Source: Endomychus coccineus
Lineage: Eukaryota; Arthropoda; Insecta; Coleoptera; Endomychidae
Assembly (NCBI GenBank): GCA_958510875.1
Contig: OY294068.1
Location: 151,936,388 to 152,000,387 of the forward strand
Direction: 5' to 3'
DNA: 64,000 nucleotides
Part shown: piece by piece, positions 35,466 through 46,082 of the stretch
Layout: every line of letters begins with the position of its first letter
Position numbering within the stretch: the first letter of the stretch is position 1
The notes under the pieces: generated by a model
The model's database searches: none
Seen by the model: the letters and a program-made list of their open reading frames with translations, nothing else
What the model was told of the DNA's origin: nothing
Position numbers and translations under genes: made by a program

Positions 35466-36479
35466 GATACCTAGATCAATAATAATCATTATTATGGTAC
35501 ATATAAGTGGATGACGTGCATGTTATCAAGACATCGGAAAGAACGCTAATTGATCGATTACAATTTTAATGTCGTTTTTCATGTTTTCAAAACTTTCCAT
35601 TGATTTTAGGATGTTTAATTAAAAATCTGAACTCTGTTAATGCAAACTTTTAACTTCATCCATATTTGGGAAAGTGTATCCTGTTTCGAAAATTAATTGC
35701 CAAGATTGAAAATATTCTTGTATCATATCTAGTTCTTATTTACGACTTGATATCGACAATGTAAAAGTTGTCACACTGAACAGGTTAATTTATATACTCC
35801 AGGTTTATTAAACTAATTTGTTTTAATTAAGCACGATGTTTAGCATTGAGCAAAATTTGAGACAATTTTTCCTTTCATAGACTAGGTACCGATCCAATGT
35901 TTTCTGAGGTTTTTTTTGGATTTTAATGTGTCAATCTACATTTTAAACGTGAATGCCGAAAAAAAAATAAGTTGTATGAAAGAATTAATTAAAATTAACG
36001 GATAATTAGTACTATATTGCGATTGAAAAATTCCAAATTTTCAAAAATGATGTGCTAAGTCAACTGTCAAATAGACTGTTTATGCACCTTTTATCGATTA
36101 GAGAAAGTAAATGTAAAATGAAGAAAAAACAATCCGTTTTCACCTAATTTACCTATAAAAATGAGTTTCATATATATTTGTTGATTTTTCTAATTTGTCA
36201 AAATAATTGTTTATAGGTCAGTACGATGATATGGCCTGTAACATCTAATTTCTTTTGAAATCTACATTCTCAAAATGGATCAAAATACGTCTCTAGCAAG
36301 CACACATTTAACAATTAAAATAGGTATTTAATTATCAACCGACACTGATTACATATTATTAAGGAATCACTGGAAAATGAAGATTTGACTCGCCTTCCGA
36401 TCGTACACCTTTATTCATACCTTGTTGACCGTCGCTGCGATCCAAGAAAGTCAAACTCCCATCGAAAATAAATTACTTT
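35466..36479. other. AT-rich intronic sequence
   Basis: No features recognised on either strand. Confidence 0.45.
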
Positions 36480-37080
36480 TTTTTTCTTTATATTTTGACT
36501 TACACTAGAGGAAACCCTATAATGTTCGTAGAACAAGGTGTAAGCTGGAGGTAGAATTTTCAGAGGAGATAGGTAGTCATTGGAATTTTTCTTGAATGAT
36601 TGTAGATTATAGGCATCATGAAAGACCTCACTATATAGGCAAATACTTCAATAACTCCAAAAAAAGAAGTCTATATTTAGATAGAAGTTCGGCAAGTCTC
36701 GAGCTTGACAATAAAGGAGTGACCAACTTGAGAACTTGAGTTCATCTAGTCTGCCTAACTGGAATCTCTCATGATTGAAGCAAATATATAGGAAAGGGAG
36801 AGAGCACCCACCTTTTTACAATGTCCAAGAGAGGTCAATGAATCCGGAGATGAATCCGTAAGTGTGACATAACCCGAGACATAACCAATCAGATGAATAT
36901 CTCTCTTCTGAATATAATCTAGACCTACAGCTTTTGGCGTATGTTCGGGAGCCGAACTACAAACATGTGAAGAGTATTCCAGGACAACTCGATGCCTCTG
37001 GGGGGTAAACCAGCCTTCGGTATGGAATCGAAAACCAAGTTTTTGCGAAGCAGTTTCCGCAATCTCGAACAATAAATTCG
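36480..37080 (-). mobile_element. jockey-like LINE, 3' fragment (copy A)
   Basis: On the minus strand the RT C-terminal tail reads ETASQKLGFRFHTEGWFTPQ, VVLEYSSHVCSSAPEHTPK and YIQKRDIHLIG, then the 3' UTR. The same protein tail and UTR phrases (CTCTCTTCTG, CAAACATGTGAA-AGTA, AACCAAGTTTTTG, CCTATAATGTTCG) occur at 57930-58520 and 60170-60480. 5'-truncated and containing indels. Confidence 0.8.
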
Positions 37081-37254
37081 TATTATTTACTAATGAACAA
37101 CATTTTTTTAACATATAATGTTTTACATTTGAATGACAAGATATTGATAATTGATTTACCACACAGTGATCAGTGACACCTTCAGAATTCCACAAATACC
37201 ATGGTATAGGCATCAAATTTGGGGTAGTAAGATAAGTTATGAAGTTAGTGATAA

Positions 37255-37475
37255 TTGATAAATTATAATGATTAAATGAAAGAACAATTACTTTGTTTTT
37301 ATACCACATAACATGAAAACATTATTATACAAAATTTTGTACCTGTTTGAACTATAGTAACGTTTTCAAGTTATTATTAAAAGTGGTAAAATAACAAAGT
37401 AATTGTTCTTTCATTTAATCATCATGATAAATTACTACAAAGTAACGGCTTCTACCATCGATTTTTTGATAAATT
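37255..37475. repeat. Palindromic MITE-like repeat
   Basis: AATGATTAAATGAAAGAACA at about 37270 and TGTTCTTTCATTTAATCATC at about 37405 form arms of an inverted repeat (37257-37315 against 37377-37432) with a spacer of about 60 bp. The right arm plus AAAGTAACGGCTTCTA matches the dispersed copy at 4725-4830. Noncoding. Confidence 0.65.
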
Positions 37476-37863
37476 ATAAATATCTGTTGAACGTGAAAAT
37501 CAGTTAGTTACTTTCCCAGCCTAAGCATTCCTTCAGCAAAATTCAACCGTAAATCATGTTTTTTGGAAGATTCTTGTTTTAAGATGTTTTATCCTAGCCC
37601 CTGACGTGACTACATTTATAAATAAGAAATAATCACCCTCATCCAGTAAAAATCCTGTTAATGTACTGAGGGACCTTTGGGCTACAAAGTAGGCATCAAA
37701 GTAAACTCTAGTTTAGTAGTTTATTAGTGATGACTACATTTCATTAATTCATCAAAATATTCTGAGGATACCTCTATACCTACATTCGGTTTTTCTTATA
37801 AGTTAAGAGCATAAAATCTGAGTATATTCTTGATCGAAGAAATTAAAAATAATAATAACTCAC
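37476..37863. other. Intron immediately downstream of first exon 1a
   Basis: It starts with the donor GTGAGTTATTATTATTTTTA (minus strand from 37863). The first 19 or so bases match the intron start after exon 1b and then diverge, marking one edge of the duplication. Nothing else seen. Confidence 0.6.
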
Positions 37864-38041
37864 CTAGGGGTAAATCACATAGAAGATTACATGCTGCTAT
37901 TGCGCCAACGGACGCACCTGAAATCTTGTTCAACAACAAATGGGGCGCATATTTTCGGAAACAAACAGCCACCCCTACGTGATAAATGCCCAAAAATCCG
38001 CAGCCAGCGAAAGACAAATTCATCTTTACGTAGTCACTCAT
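37864..38041 (-). CDS. bmm: brummer-like lipase, first coding exon 1a (proximal)
   Basis: Exon of 178 bp from ATG at 38041 to a GTGAGT donor at 37863. It encodes residues 1-59 plus the first base of Gly60, in phase with exon 2. [13 protein letters not shown] leads into the oxyanion loop GCGFLG (residues 13-18) and the nucleophile elbow GASVG with Ser44. This is the start of the patatin domain in ATGL/brummer proteins, where the ATG normally lies just before the first strand. It differs from exon 1b at six residues: V5, M7, V26, K39, N52 and L53 here against I, L, C, N, I and V. The many silent differences indicate that both copies were kept under protein-level selection. Confidence 0.88.
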
Positions 38042-38312
38042 GATTAACTGGTCCCAATTGTCTAATTAACTGAATTTGCACTAAACAATATCCTTCGGTA
38101 TTTCACTCGGTGAAACTTTATTGATAGAATTAGAGATTATTTTCAAAGCACTAGGTTGTAATCAGCTCTAGATAGACTGACAAGTACAGACTTGAAAGTA
38201 ATACCTGTAGGCAAAACTACTATTTTTGAGCGTGTATTACGTTCTTGTGGTAGAGGTTAGTAGAGGACGTATACCATCCAACTCAGTCGATAACAGAATA
38301 CTGGGTTGAATA
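38042..38312 (-). promoter_or_regulatory. Upstream region of exon 1a, homologous to that of exon 1b
   Basis: On the plus strand, GATAGACTGACAAGTA, ACCTG...CAAAACTACTATTTTTGAG, CGTTCTTGTGGTAGAGGTTA and AGAGGACGTATACC...AGTCGATAACAGAATACT align with 44285-44435 upstream of exon 1b. The site matching the exon 1b TATA box reads CAAAAATAGTAG (minus strand, about 38227-38216), not a TATA consensus. A promoter role is inferred from the homology and position. Confidence 0.5.
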
Positions 38313-39173
38313 ATGAATATTTTAGTTGTACCGCATAACTGAATGTATCTGCGCTGGCAGTAACCATTGTTGCCAAGTCTTTCCCATAATACCTCTTCAA
38401 ACAAATTTTCATCTTGAACAAATTTAATTGGTGTCCGTTATTTATTTAAAGATAATTCGGGTGAAACTAATTACTACTGAAGTGCAAAAGCTTAGTGCCG
38501 TTTAAAGGGATAGATGGTGGTTATTATTGCTTGTAGTAAATAGTTTTCTACCCTTCCTGGTATGCATTTTTGTAGCACTATTTGAATGGAATTTATTGTG
38601 TTTAAATGCATTGAACTGACTTTATATATAATTTCGACCTATTTGGACAACTTCAAACGCGTTACATTTTTCAAATTAGGTTGTTAATCGTTTATCAGTA
38701 CATATCCACATTAAATAAATAGGAATACTTATACATCAAATGAACCAATTACCACATTGACAACATCCCTAATCATGAACTAAGTGATATTCAGGGACTG
38801 AGCAAATCAATATTTATTACCAGGTTAACAAGATACTAATATTTAAAAATATTAATTGAAAATTATATCTTCCTTTACACCACCGTAAAGTTCGTCCCAC
38901 AAAACAAGTTAACAATATGGGTCAGAAAATCGTGGTGTCCCGTTATAATTAAGGCTATGATAACAACTAGGTGTTATCCGTGGGCTACGCCCACAGAAAC
39001 AGGTAAAACCAGTAAAAAAGGAATCTGGTCCGGCGCTGCGATGTTAATTCCCAAGTTTCAAGACTTGATTAATATGCATATACAAAATTAGTAGAAACAG
39101 CTAAAAACGTGGAAAAACGTGAAATTATAGTCTATGTCATGTAGAAGATTATTTAAATTTACAGAGATATGTT
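38313..39173. other. Sequence between exon 1a cassette and LINE
   Basis: AT-rich. At about 38975-39000 a TTATCCGTGGGCTACGCCCA block looks like part of a dispersed repeat. No exon seen. Confidence 0.4.
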
Positions 39174-40080
39174 ATGGAATGGTCTGTCACGGACATTATA
39201 TCAGCTGTCTGTTATGTAAATGTTACCTCTCTTGAGGCCATGAGAACGGGCCTAGGCCACCGAACCAAAATGCCCTACTCTCGTGGACACTCATCGTTTT
39301 TAAGTGAGGCAATCTCTAAATGCCCCATACTAGAAATGAAGCAAGATAGCTATAAGTCTCACTTCTCCCAACATCCTCATCCCGGATAGAGGAGATTGGA
39401 GTAACGAAACTCTCACCTTATTCCCACCAGACGTGCTCATATGGTTCACAGATGGGTCAAGGCTTATCAAAGAATGCAGGGATACACTGGCTGAAATAAA
39501 GTGCAACTCATCTGGGTCCCTGGACACAGTGGAGTTGTAGGAAACGAGATGGCTGACTCCCTGGCCAGGCGGGGGTCGTCTAGCGCACTGGTCGGGCCGG
39601 ATCCAATGTCCCACCCTTCTGGGCCAACTGAATAAAGAGTGATCTGAACTGTGGCGAGATTCATCACGCATGCGGGAAGCCAAGCTCTTCATCAAAGAGC
39701 CTGTGCCTAGGCTCTCAAAGAAACTCCTTTCTGTGAACAGAAGGGACTCCAGAGAGATGACTGGAATCTTAACCGGTCACTGTCGTGTTAAAAAACACCT
39801 GCACACTATGGGCATCACAGATGACCCAATATGTGGGAAATGCAGAGAGGCGGAAGAAACTGCCTCTCACATCCTGTTGGAATGCCCAGCATTAGCATCC
39901 CTCAGGCACCGACACTTCGGAAAATCAAAACTGCTTCCAGAAGAACTTATGGAAGTCAGCACTGGCAATATTCTGGGTTTCTGGCGGGCCACTAACCTGA
40001 ACTAAGTGGCCTAAGTGCATTTGGGGGCTAAGCCCCTCCCCTCAAGTGATGATGATACCTGTCTTGTTGAGAGGTTATGT
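39174..40080 (+). mobile_element. LINE 3' end with RNase H domain (I/R1-like), relic
   Basis: The plus strand contains RNase H motifs: IWFTDGSR (first catalytic Asp) and, after a short deletion and frame change, LIWVPGHSGVVGNEMADSLA (His and last Asp). After another frame change it reads LTGHCRVKKHLHTMG, ICGKCREAEETASHILLECP (the CCHC-type tail of these LINEs) and LGFWRATNLN, with a stop at 40005. The 3' end has GATGATGATACC. At least two frameshifts and a stop make it inactive. The combination of RNase H and the C-terminal Cys motif points to the I/R1 group rather than jockey. Confidence 0.85.
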
Positions 40081-40179
40081 GTTGTCTGTCATGGACAGTC
40101 TGAACTGCGATAATAATCAACTAATCTATGGAATTATCTGTCATGTAAATTGTATGTAATTTTATTTGTTGGCAAACGT

Positions 40180-40345
40180 CTAAATATATCGAATCTCTTT
40201 TACCCAGTTTGGGATTGAGTTTCGAAAAATCCGTTCCCAGCGGGTTCATACGCCGTATAAGAAATCTGTAAGCAAAGTTTCAAGTCGATCGGCTTCATAG
40301 TTTCGGAGTGGGTGAGTGTTATTTGCTTTTTATATAAACAGATAA
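40180..40345. repeat. Dispersed repeat segment (also at 60545-60660)
   Basis: GCAAAGTTTCAAGTCGATCG, CATAGTTTCGGAGTGGGTGA and GTTATTTGCTTTTTATAT match GCCAAGTTTCAAATTCGTCC, TATAGTTTTGCAGATTTCGT and GTGGTATTTGCCTTTCATAT at 60570-60660. Probably the tail of an interspersed TE, noncoding. Confidence 0.5.
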
Positions 40346-40439
40346 CGCGGTACATTTCCGAAACGTTCTGTATCGTTAGTAGTTAAATTCAATTTAATCT
40401 ATATAAATGTCCATAATACTTATTCGTTCGAAGCGACAA

Positions 40440-40880
40440 CACTGCGCTATTGTTCCCAACTCTCGACGTTCTTGACAAACACCACGCGGTAGCCTTCATT
40501 GTCGTTGCGTTAGTGACGTCATCTGTATTGTTAAATCTTAAATTGCCGTTTCCATTGGTGTTAGTAAGCGGTGTGGTTTCGGAAGCAGGTACGTAGTACT
40601 TTGCCGTCGCAAATAACTATGTAAACACACCACACGTGTTGAGTTTAATAGTCATTTGGGTGGAACCTTGAATTTCACAAAATACGTTTTTTTATTGGTA
40701 ATGTATATTTTGGAATTTACAACGATATTTAAGAAATATTCCCAAATATACAAAAGGAAATTTTTGAGAAATTTGACGAGTGTAGCCTCAGGTGGTATAC
40801 AGGCTAATCTAAATAAACGTTAGAAAGTTGTATCTTACAGTAAACAACTCTACCATGTGTATTGTGTAAGAAGAACTATT
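40440..40880. repeat. Dispersed repeat, homologous to 50280-50640
   Basis: Shares TTAGTGACGTCA, CATTGGTGT, GTGGTGTGGTTT-type phrases, a GCAG-[GA]-TACGT block, a GGTGGAACCT/GGTGGGAAAAACCT block and CAAAATMYG with 50280-50640, in the same orientation. It has no ORF and its identity is unknown. It may be a non-autonomous element or solo terminal repeat. Confidence 0.5.
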
Positions 40881-41466
40881 TTCCTAACAATTTACATTTC
40901 CTAGGCCATAATGAAAGATGATTCCAAAAACATGTTTTCATTGTAGGTACACTCAAATAGGGGTGAATTAACTTATTGGAGCGTATTGGACAGGGTTTTC
41001 TAAGAAAAACTCGTTTCTTATTGAAACACATCATCGCATTTTTCTTCTGTCGAAAAGTTTGAAGTCCTAGATTGCATCCAAGGAACCTTGTATTTTCTGT
41101 GGCATTGTCTGATTTTATTTTGATTTTGAGATATTATATTAAAATTAAAGTATATGTAAACGTAAGTACGAATAGATGCCTACAGGTGCGTATTAACCAA
41201 TACAGGTGACCGAATATATTTTGTACCTATTTAATTTACTTTTTTGAGAGCTGATATCAGTTGAATGGGCACAAAAGTTTAATAAATTGTCAACGGAACA
41301 TATGTCTTATCAATAAAGTACAATTAGCTATATCGTGTTCTATGACGAAGGATGAATGGTAATAACATAATAAAACTGAACAAACCTAGTTATAATTTAC
41401 ATCACAAACTTCTCTCATACATCAAGCTGATCTATCTGAAAAGTTATTAGTTTACTTGCAAATTAT
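40881..41466. other. AT-rich sequence without recognised features
   Basis: Nothing recognised. Confidence 0.45.
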
Positions 41467-41860
41467 TTGCATAAACGTTCTCAACAATCATTTGCAACAA
41501 CTGAAATTTCATTAATAGAAGGAGTCCCCCAAGGACCTAACTTGAATCTTATCGAATTTATTACTCCTCCGTGCCTAAATGCCTACAATCCCGTATTAAT
41601 AATTACGCCGGAAATACTGAAATGTACTACTTCATTTGATGACTTCAACTTGAAAATAAATTTGGATTTTCTGAAAGGAATCATCCGCTCAACGCTTTTG
41701 GTAATCTGTCTAGAGTTGATTGTTCTATCAAAACGGACAGAATAATTCTATCTGTTGTTGACTCAGTAAAATATCTTGGCGTTTTAGTTGATTACAAATT
41801 ACATTCCAGTTCCCATGTTACGTTAATCATTCAAAAATCGTTTTTATGTTGATGACATTA
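41467..41860 (+). mobile_element. Degenerate LINE reverse-transcriptase relic
   Basis: EISLIEGVPQGPNL at about 41505-41546 matches RT motif B (GVPQGS-x-L). SVVDSVKYLGVLVDYKLHSS at about 41750-41810, in another frame, matches the post-catalytic segment (VKYLGV-x-[ILV]-D-x-KL). The catalytic YADD box between them is gone. Old and deleted. Confidence 0.65.
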
Positions 41861-42992
41861 TAATAACAATAATGTTCTTTAAATTTGAATTACTGTGGCA
41901 GTTGTTAAAAATATTCCAACTAATTAAATATTCTTGTCGTCTAATAATTCGAATTATTCTTTCTATCACAAATATAATAACTCGTTTATCTTTATTTTGA
42001 TATCGGACTTTTTTCTAAAACGCATATTTTCCGGGTTATGCGGGGAAATCTCAAAAAAATTATTGATTTTTTGAAATGTAAAATCTTTGAAGAAGCATAT
42101 CCGAAAAATCTGAAACAATTATTTTGTCAGATCTTTCCGTTTCAGAAAATCGATAATTTGGTTTCCCGCTCTAACTCGCGCGATAGAGGAAAATTTTATT
42201 ACACAAAAAAGTCTTGCATTTTCGTACTAAATTGTATACAATATTAGATGATATTATTATTTACTTTTTCTATCACAAATATAATAACCCATTTTTCTTT
42301 ATTTAATAACGGATCTTTTTTTCTAAAACGCATATTTATTTAGTAGTTTGAGACCAAACAATAGATTGGCATAATTTTTGGGTCGATTCTAACTGTCTCG
42401 CACATTTCGCGATATAAATTTAGGTTCCTGAACTATTAATAAAAAGAATATACGACTTTCTCTGGTTAAAGCAAGATGTTCTGAAGGGCGTATCTAAAGT
42501 CGATTTCTTGATTCCACGGTAAATCCTGCGAATTCTTAGATAACTTTAAAATCCCCTTACTGAGCCGTAATACCTACGCTGTCAAAACTTGGATGAATAA
42601 TCCGGTAATTAATATTCCTTAGAACATTCGGTTAACTTCAAGTCCATATAAAAATATGAAAATTGACTAAACCAATTTATCGCATTTACAATTTTTCAAA
42701 ATTTATTGAATTCCATAAAAATGTTACAGGACTGTAGAATATAAATTTAAACGAAAAACACTCTACTAGCTGAATTGGACATGAAACCTTGTTTGAAGAC
42801 GGTGCTGTCTATTGCAGCGCCATATTGGTAACCAATCAAATTCTAGAGCGAAAGGAAATGGCTTTCTGGCACTACTTATTTCTTTAACTATCGACCAATT
42901 CCCATGGAAAATAGATTGGCGATGTGATATAAAACTCATTGGTTACTACTATTGAAAGGAAGCTATTTTATTAGAATGAAATAAAACAATTT
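41861..42992. other. AT-rich sequence without recognised features
   Basis: The block TCTATCACAAATATAATAAC and CTAAAACGCATATTT is repeated at about 41960-42025 and 42268-42330, a loose direct repeat. Nothing else seen. Confidence 0.45.
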
Positions 42993-43129
42993 TTGTCTAA
43001 TTTTCACAAGAGATTTTATTTTTCAATAAATACGAACGGTTTCGACGTTTACATCATTATCAAGTGATGTAAAAAGTCGAAACCGGACCTGTTTATTGAA
43101 AAATAAAATCTCTTGTGGAAATTAGACAA
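42993..43129. repeat. Near-perfect palindrome with nested ACATCA/TGATGT hairpin
   Basis: TTGTCTAATTTTCACAAGAG...TTCAATAAA...CGGTTTCGAC pairs with GTCGAAACCGG...TTTATTGAA...CTCTTGTGGAAATTAGACAA. The apex ACATCATTATCAAGTGATGT forms a further hairpin. Each arm ends in a GTCGAAACC block. On the minus strand the apex reads TTGATAATGATGTAAACGTC followed by GAAAC, resembling a degenerate hammerhead core. Probably two inverted copies of a small TE tail. Confidence 0.8.
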
Positions 43130-44007
43130 AATATTGTCTTATTTTTGATTTTATTAAAATGGATTTCCATAAAATAAATAGTTCATCATTATCTCTGATA
43201 GGATAATTTAACGTAAAATCCTAATGTACATGAACTCTATTTTGGGTTTCTCAAGAATGTAGTATAATTACTCCATGAAGATAAGATTTTTGATTGGGAG
43301 TCGCTAGTGGAAAAAAGAAGAATTGTTCATTTAGAATATATAGATATTCGGAATGTACATTAACAATAGGACAAATATAAATAGTTTTCCTATCTTATCA
43401 GAGATCAGTGTACATCCCATTTCAAGATCAAACAAAATTTTTATTAAACAGTTCAATTTTTATATAATTGAAACGGTTTTCTTTTTTATAGCAATAATAT
43501 GACTTTTCCAAGATTTTATTATCCTAGCCTGTTATTTGTATGGCGCCATTATATTGAATTCGTAATCTTTGTCAGGTAAAAATTATTTTTGATCCTAGTT
43601 TTCATTCAATGTCTTTCAATAATGAAGCCATAACCGTGGTGACTTCAAACAATTTATGAGGTTTATAGCTCATCATACATTCAATTAGACTTTGTATACT
43701 TGCACTTGGCAAGCGTCATATCAATTAAAATGCCAAACAAAAAGAATTGACGTCCTCTATAATGTAATGAATATAAATACAACATCGACTAATGGTACTC
43801 GCAAATAAATAAGTGACAAACCACAAACCTCACATTAATTGGAAGTAGTTTAGTATAATTATTTCCTATACCTTCCTGATAGTTTTTTACTTCTAATTTT
43901 GATAACATAATAGTACATAGTAGAGGTCCTTCTGATTAGTGGATGAAATAGTTTATAGGTATCGAAAGAATTATCGCTTAACCCGATCAAAAATAATAAT
44001 AACTCAC
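43130..44007. other. Sequence between palindrome and exon 1b
   Basis: AT-rich. The last part is the intron start after exon 1b (donor GTGAGTTATTATTATTTTTG on the minus strand). No second copy of exon 2 was found here. Confidence 0.5.
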
Positions 44008-44185
44008 CTAAGGGTAAATCACACAAAACAATGCATGCTGCTATTGCACCAACGGAAGCACCGGAAATGTTGTTAAGCAATAGATGGGGAGCATATTTTC
44101 GGAAACAGCAAGCTACTCCTACGTGATAAATGCCCAGAAATCCGCAGCCCGCGAAAGACAAATTCAACTTGATGTAGTCACTCAT
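44008..44185 (-). CDS. bmm: brummer-like lipase, alternative/duplicate first coding exon 1b (distal)
   Basis: Exon of 178 bp from ATG at 44185 to a GTGAGT donor at 44007, with the same length and phase as exon 1a. It encodes [13 protein letters not shown], oxyanion loop GCGFLG, C26, the GASVG elbow with Ser44, and IVLCDLPL. I count about 25 base differences from exon 1a but only six amino-acid changes, so most are silent. No other lipase exon lies between the two copies. It is therefore either an alternative first exon of the same gene, splicing past 1a to 13836, or the remnant of a partial duplication that never had exon 2. The intact frame and splice site favour use. The open frame past the donor is intron sequence. 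Confidence 0.82.
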
Positions 44186-44435
44186 TCGTAAACGATTTAA
44201 GAGTCTCTGCTTCCGTAAAAATTAAAATTTCAACTTAGTTCAGTTGTAATCGCACTAAATAATTCAATAATATGAGAGATTCTCGATAGACTGGTAAATA
44301 TGGGTTCGCAACTAATAACACCTGCTCAAAAAACTACTCTTTTATAGCTAGTAACTACGTTTTTTGTGGTAAAAATTAGAGGACATACGCACGTCCACTA
44401 CAGATAGTCGATAACAAAATACTCGGATACTGAAT
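44186..44435 (-). promoter_or_regulatory. Predicted promoter region of exon 1b
   Basis: On the minus strand a consensus TATAAAAG lies at 44346-44339. About 33 bases downstream is TTAGTT (44315-44310), an initiator-like sequence with A+1 at about 44313, giving a 5' leader of about 128 nt before the ATG. The region is homologous to 38042-38312 upstream of exon 1a, where the TATA box is degenerate. Predicted from motif spacing only. Confidence 0.55.
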
Positions 44436-45099
44436 TCGCTTTTCTCAGTGTTATCTACCCACCACGCAATGCAATCTCCAGTGTTGCCACACTAGCAAAA
44501 ATAAGTCATTCTGTTGCTAAAATTATCCTTTCACCAAAAATCAGATTAAAACGGTCTGGGTTAACAGCAGAGATATATAAATAATAATAAATTTCAATTT
44601 CTCCAGAAATATTTTTGATACAGGCTCATTTTGGTCTAGGTAATTGTTCAGTGGCCAGTGGGCTTTGAAGGTGGTCAATTTATTGAATATCGAATACATA
44701 CTCGTATATGAATCTTATTAAAAATGTAGAATAACGAAATAAAATACAAATTTAAAATGTCTCTGTGCGACGGAACAATTGACTTAGTGACTCAGATAGT
44801 GATGTCGTCACATCCCACCACTCTGTCATAAGAATTTAGTAAATTTGAAAACTCTAATATCGACCTTTATCACAGTGGGAAATAAGGGTTGGAATAAGCT
44901 TATTGTTTCCCTTCATAAGTTCTATTTAACTTCCTTCCTACAACAAATATTTGAGAACTTCCAATACGAAGATGGTATAATTGGTTCATCTGAGAATCAT
45001 TTTTCAAAAACTGAAGTCAAATATAAATTATAAAATTATTTTTGTGTCAAAATTAGAACAAATTTTTCAGCTTTAAGATTACAGTAATTAATTTCATTA
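44436..45099. other. Upstream flank of exon 1b
   Basis: AT-rich sequence with no gene recognised. Confidence 0.45.
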
Positions 45100-45520
45100 A
45101 TAATGATTCTTGACCTAGGTTATGAATTATATATAAATACTCGGGAAGTAGGTCACACTAACACATATGCTTATTATTTTCGTCTTTACGTATGTTTCGG
45201 TCTCACGACCATCATCCGAAGATGTATTATGTCTAAGCCGGGATTTCTTAAAACTAATTATAACAGCACAAAGCGTCCTTATCGCATCAATCTCAATTAA
45301 TAGAAATATTGCTATTTGAGCATTTTACCTAAAATACACTTTCAACATTATAAAGAGGCATGTAAGAATTTGTAAAAGTTTTAATTAATTAAATTAGTAT
45401 AAATCTGACTTAATGACTGAATGTCTGTTCTATGATTCACAGACATGGAGTCACGTCTTATGTGAATCATCTCCAGAATATATCTTTTATAATATGTGGT
45501 TTCCTTAGTTGAAATATTGA
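45100..45520 (-). mobile_element. Penelope-like terminal repeat, copy 4 (direct repeat with 46083-46690)
   Basis: ATGATTCTTGACCTAGGTTA, TACTCGGGAAGTAGGTCACA, the TTTCGGTCTCACGACCATCA core, TTTGAGCATTTTACCTAAAA, AACATTATAAAG, TGACTGAATGTCTGTTCTAT and GTGAATCATCTCCAGAA are matched in order in copy 6, so the two are direct repeats about 980 bp apart. The hammerhead-like fold on the minus strand is at 45224-45181; its core is CGGATGA and stem I is weakened (CATCTT). Confidence 0.7.
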
Positions 45521-45525
45521 TATTT

Positions 45526-45645
45526 CTTGATATAATACGTCTTCTGATGATGACCGTGAGACCGAAACGTACGTAAAGACGAAAATAATAAGCATGTGTG
45601 TTAGTGTGACCTATTTCCCGATAATTTATATATAAGTAATCAAGT
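45526..45645 (+). mobile_element. Penelope-like terminal repeat, copy 5, inverted, with intact hammerhead core
   Basis: Plus-strand 45538-45581 reads CGTCTT, CTGATGA, then TGACCGTGAGACC, GAAAC, GTACGTA and AAGACG. Stem I (CGTCTT/AAGACG) is perfect and both conserved core strands (CTGATGA, GAAA) are intact, but stem II is disrupted (GACC opposite GACC instead of GGTC). The short stem III AC-GTAC-GT would place cleavage after GTA. The repeat then runs GCATGTGTGTTAGTGTGACC and ATTTCCCG in inverted order relative to copies 4 and 6. Confidence 0.7.
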
Positions 45646-46082
45646 TCTTGAATAAATATCGATTTAGAGTTAAATACGAAACAATATATATTTTACAGTT
45701 TTATTTATGATCCTTAAGTACATAGAAATAAAAATCGATTAGCTCAAAAATATGGATTTGAAACTCCGACAGTGAAAGGTAGGGTTGTGACGTCACAATA
45801 TCAGAGTCAATTGTCAGCAATTAAAGTTTGCAGTTCGTGCAAATTAAAATTTGTGTGTATTTCAATTTTCAAATGAAATCTATAATACTTTCGATTTTGA
45901 CAACAATGTTTTCCTGGTAATAAATGTATATCACAATCATAGATTTAACCTGCAGATGTGTCCTAAATGAAGATTTTGAAATTTATAAAGTGACGTCATC
46001 GATGTAGTGATGTCACATTTGGTGTTGCTTTTGGACCATACTTACCTTTTAATAAGGTTACTTAAGAAAATTACTCATGGTT

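Noticed and set aside
43859..44007. Continuation of the exon 1b open frame beyond 44008
   Set aside because: A GTGAGT donor at the same position as in exon 1a precedes it, and the residues after it show no lipase similarity.
43859..44185. Exon 1b as a complete second lipase gene
   Set aside because: No second copies of exons 2-5 are visible between 37 and 44 kb or elsewhere in the window.
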